DNA from: Rhodanobacter glycinis
GTDB lineage: Bacteria; Pseudomonadota; Gammaproteobacteria; Xanthomonadales; Rhodanobacteraceae
Direction: 5' to 3'
NCBI RefSeq assembly: GCF_006438785.1
Contig: NZ_RCZB01000005.1
Location: 1 to 64,000 of the forward strand
Length of the DNA: 64,000 bases
The translations under genes were made by a program, and so were the position numbers. The notes beneath the pieces are model-generated. The model ran no database searches. It saw only the letters and a list, made by a program, of their open reading frames with translations, and had not been told where the DNA came from. This document shows positions 60,907 to 64,000 of this stretch, one piece after another. How positions within the stretch are numbered: the stretch's first letter is position 1; each line of letters begins with the position of its first letter.

Positions 60907-61872
60907 ATGAAATCGATCGTGATGACGGCCCTGGGCGGACCCGAGGTCCTGTCGGTACAGGAACAGCCGGAACCCATACCGGCCGCCGGCCAGGTGCTGG
61001 TCGAAGTGGCTGCGGCAGGCGTGAACTTCATGGACATCGGCGTGCGCCGTGGCATGGCCTGGACCGACCAGCCATTCCCCCGCACGCTCGGCGTGGAAGG
61101 CGCCGGTCGCGTGCTGGCCGTGGGGCCTGGCGTCGACGACATCGTGCTGGGGCAGCGCGTGGCTTGGGTCTACGCGCCCGGCAGTTACGCCGAGCGCCTG
61201 GTGGTCGATGCCAACGCGTTGGTGTCGGTGCCCGATGCGATCGACGACTGCACCGCGGCGGCAATGATGCAGGGCATCACGGCGAGCCACTTTGCCACCG
61301 ACTTCCATCCCGTGCAGCCGGGCGAGATTGCGCTGGTGCACGCTGCCGCAGGTGGGCTGGGCCTGTTGCTGACGCAGATCATCAAGTTGCGTGGCGGCAG
61401 AGTCATCGGTCGGGTCTCGCATGCGGACAAGGTGGCGATCGCCAGGGAAGCCGGCGCGGATCACGTGATCGTCGACCGTGACGGCAGCTTCGCCGAGGAG
61501 GCCATCCGACTGTCCGATGGCGAAGGCGTCCACGTGGTCTACGACGGCTCCGGGCCGACCACCTTCCAGGGTTCGCTCGATGCGCTGCGCCGCTGCGGCA
61601 CCTTCTGCTGGTACGGACCGGTGCTGGGCGGGCCGGGGAAGCTGGACATCATGAGCCTGCCGCGCAGCATCAAGCTCGGCTACGCGGTGTTCTCCGATCA
61701 CGTGCACACGCCGCAACTGTTGCGCGCCCGTACAGCCCGCCTGTTCGACTGGATCATCACGGGCCAGCTGAAGGTCCGCATCGGCGGCACCTATCCACTG
61801 GTGCAGGCCGCGCAGGCGCATGCCGACATGGAGGGCCGCGCCACCACCGGCAAGCTGCTGTTGCTGCCTTGA
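60907..61872 (+). CDS. NADPH:quinone oxidoreductase-family protein (zinc-free MDR)
   Basis: The 321-residue medium-chain reductase resembles QorA: VLVEVAAAGVNFMDIGVRRG, FPRTLGVEGAGRVLAVGPGV, the nucleotide motif VHAAAGGLGLLLTQIIKLRGGRVIG, and a C-terminal GKLLLLP. No zinc cysteine cluster is present, as expected for quinone oxidoreductases. It would reduce quinones or related enones with NADPH. CAGGAG lies about 6 nt before the ATG. A 12-bp direct duplication (TTCCCCCGATAA at 60865 and 60881) overlaps the stop of the preceding SDR gene. Confidence 0.92.
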   Translation: MKSIVMTALGGPEVLSVQEQPEPIPAAGQVLVEVAAAGVNFMDIGVRRGMAWTDQPFPRTLGVEGAGRVLAVGPGVDDIVLGQRVAWVYAPGSYAERLVVDANALVSVPDAIDDCTAAAMMQGITASHFATDFHPVQPGEIALVHAAAGGLGLLLTQIIKLRGGRVIGRVSHADKVAIAREAGADHVIVDRDGSFAEEAIRLSDGEGVHVVYDGSGPTTFQGSLDALRRCGTFCWYGPVLGGPGKLDIMSLPRSIKLGYAVFSDHVHTPQLLRARTARLFDWIITGQLKVRIGGTYPLVQAAQAHADMEGRATTGKLLLLP

Positions 61873-61895
61873 TCATCCGGTGCGGATCGGCGTTC

Positions 61896-61922
61896 TTGCA
61901 GCCGGTTGTTCGCCATTACAAT
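61896..61922 (+). promoter_or_regulatory. Candidate promoter of the ABC-F gene
   Basis: TTGCAG (61896-61901) and TACAAT (61917-61922) are spaced 15 bp apart, slightly short for sigma-70. It would give a leader of about 160 nt ahead of the ABC-F start. Confidence 0.4.
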
Positions 61923-61950
61923 GCACGCCCCAAAAGGAAACCGAAGCCCC

Positions 61951-61976
61951 ATGTGAGCAACATGATTCATCCATAG
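61951..61976 (+). other. Minimal leader ORFs before the ABC-F gene
   Basis: An AAGGAAA stretch (61934-61940) precedes ATG TGA (61951-61956), a start directly followed by a stop. A four-codon ORF follows, ATG ATT CAT CCA TAG (61962-61976). Such tiny ORFs can hold or release ribosomes in attenuating leaders of ABC-F genes. The function is speculative. Confidence 0.3.
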
Positions 61977-62045
61977 ACCCACCATGGATTCCGCAGCCAC
62001 CGCCAACGAGGCCTGGCGAAGCGGCGATCCGTCTGGTTCAACGCG

Positions 62046-62068
62046 GCGCGGGCAACTGAAGCCCGCGC
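62046..62068 (+). promoter_or_regulatory. Strong hairpin just upstream of the ABC-F start
   Basis: GCGCGGGC and GCCCGCGC flank AACTGAA, ending 8 nt before the GGAG ribosome site at 62077-62080. It could block or expose the site depending on ribosome position in the leader. Confidence 0.5.
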
Positions 62069-62089
62069 GCACCCATGGAGAATCCCCGC

Positions 62090-63721
62090 ATGTCGGATCC
62101 ACGCATTCGCGTTTCCCATCTTGTTTTTTCGTGGCCGGACGGCACGCCCGTGCTGGACGACCTCTCGTTCACGCTCGGCCCCGCGCGTACCGGCCTGGTC
62201 GCGCCGAACGGCGCGGGCAAGAGCACCTTGCTCAAATTGCTCGCCGGCGAACTGCAAGCGCAGGCCGGCCAGCTCGATGTCGATGGCGTCGTCGGCTACC
62301 TGCCGCAGGACCTGCCGATGGATCGCGAAGCCACCGTGGCCCAGGCCTTGGGCATCGCTGCACGGCTGCGTGCACTGGACGCGATCCGGGCAGGCGGTGC
62401 CGACCCCGCGCACTTCGACACGGTCGACAACGACTGGGACTTGCGCGAGCGCACCAGTGCCGCGTTGGCGCGGGTGGGGCTGCCCGACATGCCGTTGCAT
62501 CGGCGGCTAGCCATGTTCAGCGGCGGCGAGGCAATGTCGCTGCGACTGGCCGCGCAACTGTTGCGGCGGCCTGACGTGCTGTTGCTGGACGAGCCCACCA
62601 ACAACCTCGACCGTGCTGCGCGCCAGCGTTTGTACGCAACGTTGCAGGACTGGCCGGGCGGCCTGCTCGTCGCCAGCCACGACCGCGAATTGCTGCAGGG
62701 CATGGACCAGATCGCCGAGCTGACCCCCGCAAGCCTGCGACTGTACGGCGGCGGCTTCGACTTCTACCGCCGGGCCGTGGAAACCGAACAGAACGCCGCC
62801 GAACAACAGGCGCGCAACCTGCGCAGCGAGTTGAGGCGCGAAAAGCGCGAGATGCAACAGGCGCGTGAACGCGCCTCACGCCGGGCCGGCAACGCCTCGC
62901 GGAATCTGGCCGATGCCGGGTTGCCAAGGATCGTTGCCGGCAACCGCAAACGTTTCGCGCAAGTAGCTGCAGCCAAGGCCGACGGCACCCATGGCGATCG
63001 GGTGAAACAAGCTCGCGCGCGCTTGCTGGAAGCTACGCAATCGCTCGGCGAAACAACCTCGCTGGATCTGGCCCTTCCAGCCACGCGCGTGCCGGCCGAC
63101 CGGGTGCTGTTCGCCGGCGAAGGCCTGCGCATACGGCAGGGCGGCCGCGACCCGTTCGGCGAACACGGGCTGACACTGGCCATCTGCGGCCCGCAACGCA
63201 TCGCCCTGCGCGGTGCCAACGGCGTCGGCAAGACAACCCTGCTGCACATACTGTCCGGCGAACTGGTGCCAGACGAAGGCCACATCCGCCGCGGCCCCGG
63301 CCGCATCGCCTATCTGTCGCAACGCCTCGACTTGCTCGATCCCGCGCGTTCGGTAGCCGAGAATTTCGCCGGCCACAGCCTCGACATGCCCATCCAGGAG
63401 CGCGCCAACCTGCTCGCCCGCCTGCAGTTCCAGGGCGCACGCATGCACCTTCCCGTTGGTGTCCTGTCCAGTGGCGAACGCTTGCGCGCCGTGCTTGCCT
63501 GCGTGCTGCACGCCGTACCGGCGCCGCAGCTGCTGCTACTCGACGAGCCGACCAACAACCTCGATCTCGACACCGTTGCTGTGTTGGAAGAAGCGTTGCA
63601 CGCGTACGAGGGTGCGCTGGTGGTGGTCAGTCACGATGAGGCCTTTCTGGCGGGGATTGGTATGACCCGCTGGTTGGAGTTGGTGGGTGGACGTCTGGTG
63701 GAAGAGGTTTGGGACGAGTGA
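62090..63721 (+). CDS. ABC-F family ATPase (ribosome-associated, two ATP cassettes)
   Basis: The 543-residue protein has two ATP-binding cassettes and no membrane span. The first has [34 protein letters not shown] (signature) and [11 protein letters not shown]. The second has [32 protein letters not shown] and [14 protein letters not shown]. Between them is an Arg-rich helical linker ([22 protein letters not shown]), which in ABC-F proteins reaches the ribosomal P-site region. Such proteins rescue stalled ribosomes or protect them from antibiotics. The ATG at 62090 (MSDPRIRVS) has GGAG 9 nt before it; an in-frame ATG at 62075 lies inside that site. Confidence 0.92.
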   Translation: MSDPRIRVSHLVFSWPDGTPVLDDLSFTLGPARTGLVAPNGAGKSTLLKLLAGELQAQAGQLDVDGVVGYLPQDLPMDREATVAQALGIAARLRALDAIRAGGADPAHFDTVDNDWDLRERTSAALARVGLPDMPLHRRLAMFSGGEAMSLRLAAQLLRRPDVLLLDEPTNNLDRAARQRLYATLQDWPGGLLVASHDRELLQGMDQIAELTPASLRLYGGGFDFYRRAVETEQNAAEQQARNLRSELRREKREMQQARERASRRAGNASRNLADAGLPRIVAGNRKRFAQVAAAKADGTHGDRVKQARARLLEATQSLGETTSLDLALPATRVPADRVLFAGEGLRIRQGGRDPFGEHGLTLAICGPQRIALRGANGVGKTTLLHILSGELVPDEGHIRRGPGRIAYLSQRLDLLDPARSVAENFAGHSLDMPIQERANLLARLQFQGARMHLPVGVLSSGERLRAVLACVLHAVPAPQLLLLDEPTNNLDLDTVAVLEEALHAYEGALVVVSHDEAFLAGIGMTRWLELVGGRLVEEVWDE

Positions 63722-64000
63722 TGTTGGCGCCACCACCACGCTAGCCATTCGCTATACGTCATCACCGGATGATGCTTTGGTATCGACCGACACCATCGTG
63801 CAATAGCTGCCGTACGGCGCTTTTGATGTCATCACGAACGCCATCCGGCATGGTGGGTTCGATATGAGCTTGTGGCGCGGGGGTCTGCCTGGTTTCAGCC
63901 ACAGGAAGGTAACTGGAACGGCGTTCGTAGTGAAAGGAACCCGACAACCGGTGCGTGTTTGGTACAAGCGGGCTGCATGGGGCTTGGCGCGCATGTTCAC
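63722..64000. other. Right-hand non-coding stretch
   Basis: After the ABC-F stop I see no convincing gene. A minus-strand frame open to the window edge is repeat-derived at one end and lacks family features. The stretch includes the dispersed repeat. Confidence 0.4.
63779..63804 (-). repeat. 26-bp dispersed repeat, third copy
   Basis: Identical over 26 bp to 56241-56266 and partly matching 56071-56120. It lies 57 bp after the ABC-F stop in apparently non-coding DNA. The flanking sequences differ, so only the core is shared. Confidence 0.75.

Noticed and set aside
63752..64000. Minus-strand open frames at the right edge
   Set aside because: Both candidate frames include the dispersed repeat (the CTMVSVDT reading) and show no family resemblance. 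They are probably repeat-derived.

Overview
The window is GC-rich chromosomal DNA from a gammaproteobacterium of the Xanthomonadales, most likely Rhodanobacteraceae (Rhodanobacter, Dyella, Frateuria or Luteibacter type). Four things point there: a fused aspartokinase-diaminopimelate decarboxylase, the MurL/MurD2 pair for muropeptide D-Glu formation, attC sites of the xanthomonad chromosomal type, and S53 and M13 secreted peptidases. The species assignment is inference. No rRNA, tRNA or CRISPR array was seen.

Region 1 (1-3.26 kb) is a genomic scrap yard. The end of one insertion sequence cuts an IS3-family element. That element abuts the 5' end of an RraB-like gene. There follow three integron-type gene cassettes (RraB-like, secreted hypothetical protein, GFA-family protein) separated by two complete attC sites and ended by an attC stub. 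No integrase is in view, so this is a cluster of attC sites lacking an integrase. Another IS remnant and small broken ORFs lie beyond it.

Region 2 (3.26-10.5 kb, minus strand) holds an IorAB-like molybdenum hydroxylase pair, an APC permease, a PhzF-family isomerase and a secreted sedolisin. The hydroxylase is odd: the small subunit lacks every cysteine of its ferredoxin-like cluster, and the large subunit lacks the usual catalytic Glu motif.

Region 3 (10.9-49.8 kb) is mainly core genome: class I fumarase, AK-LysA, murL-murD2, M13 peptidase, an EmrAB-type pump split around a TetR gene, tamA-tamB, an NdvB-like GH17-GT2 glucan synthase, dps, hrpA, relA, a TPR membrane protein, PBP1b with a lipoprotein, a MAPEG protein, a peroxiredoxin, a YoaA/DinG helicase, and VOC and DUF4440-like proteins.

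Region 4 (50-61.9 kb) is an accessory cluster. It has three exported alpha/beta hydrolases (one an EHN-type epoxide hydrolase), a saccharopine-dehydrogenase-like reductase, a DUF308-like membrane protein, a cytochrome P460, an SDR and a quinone oxidoreductase. Between two of its arms sits a convergently placed two-component system: a four-PAS plus GAF histidine kinase, a stand-alone receiver and a FixJ-type regulator. Tight overlaps suggest translational coupling. I infer one regulated oxidation/hydrolysis module; its substrate is unknown.

Region 5 (61.9-64 kb) is an ABC-F ATPase behind a structured leader, then intergenic DNA with a dispersed 26-bp repeat that also occurs upstream of the epoxide hydrolase.
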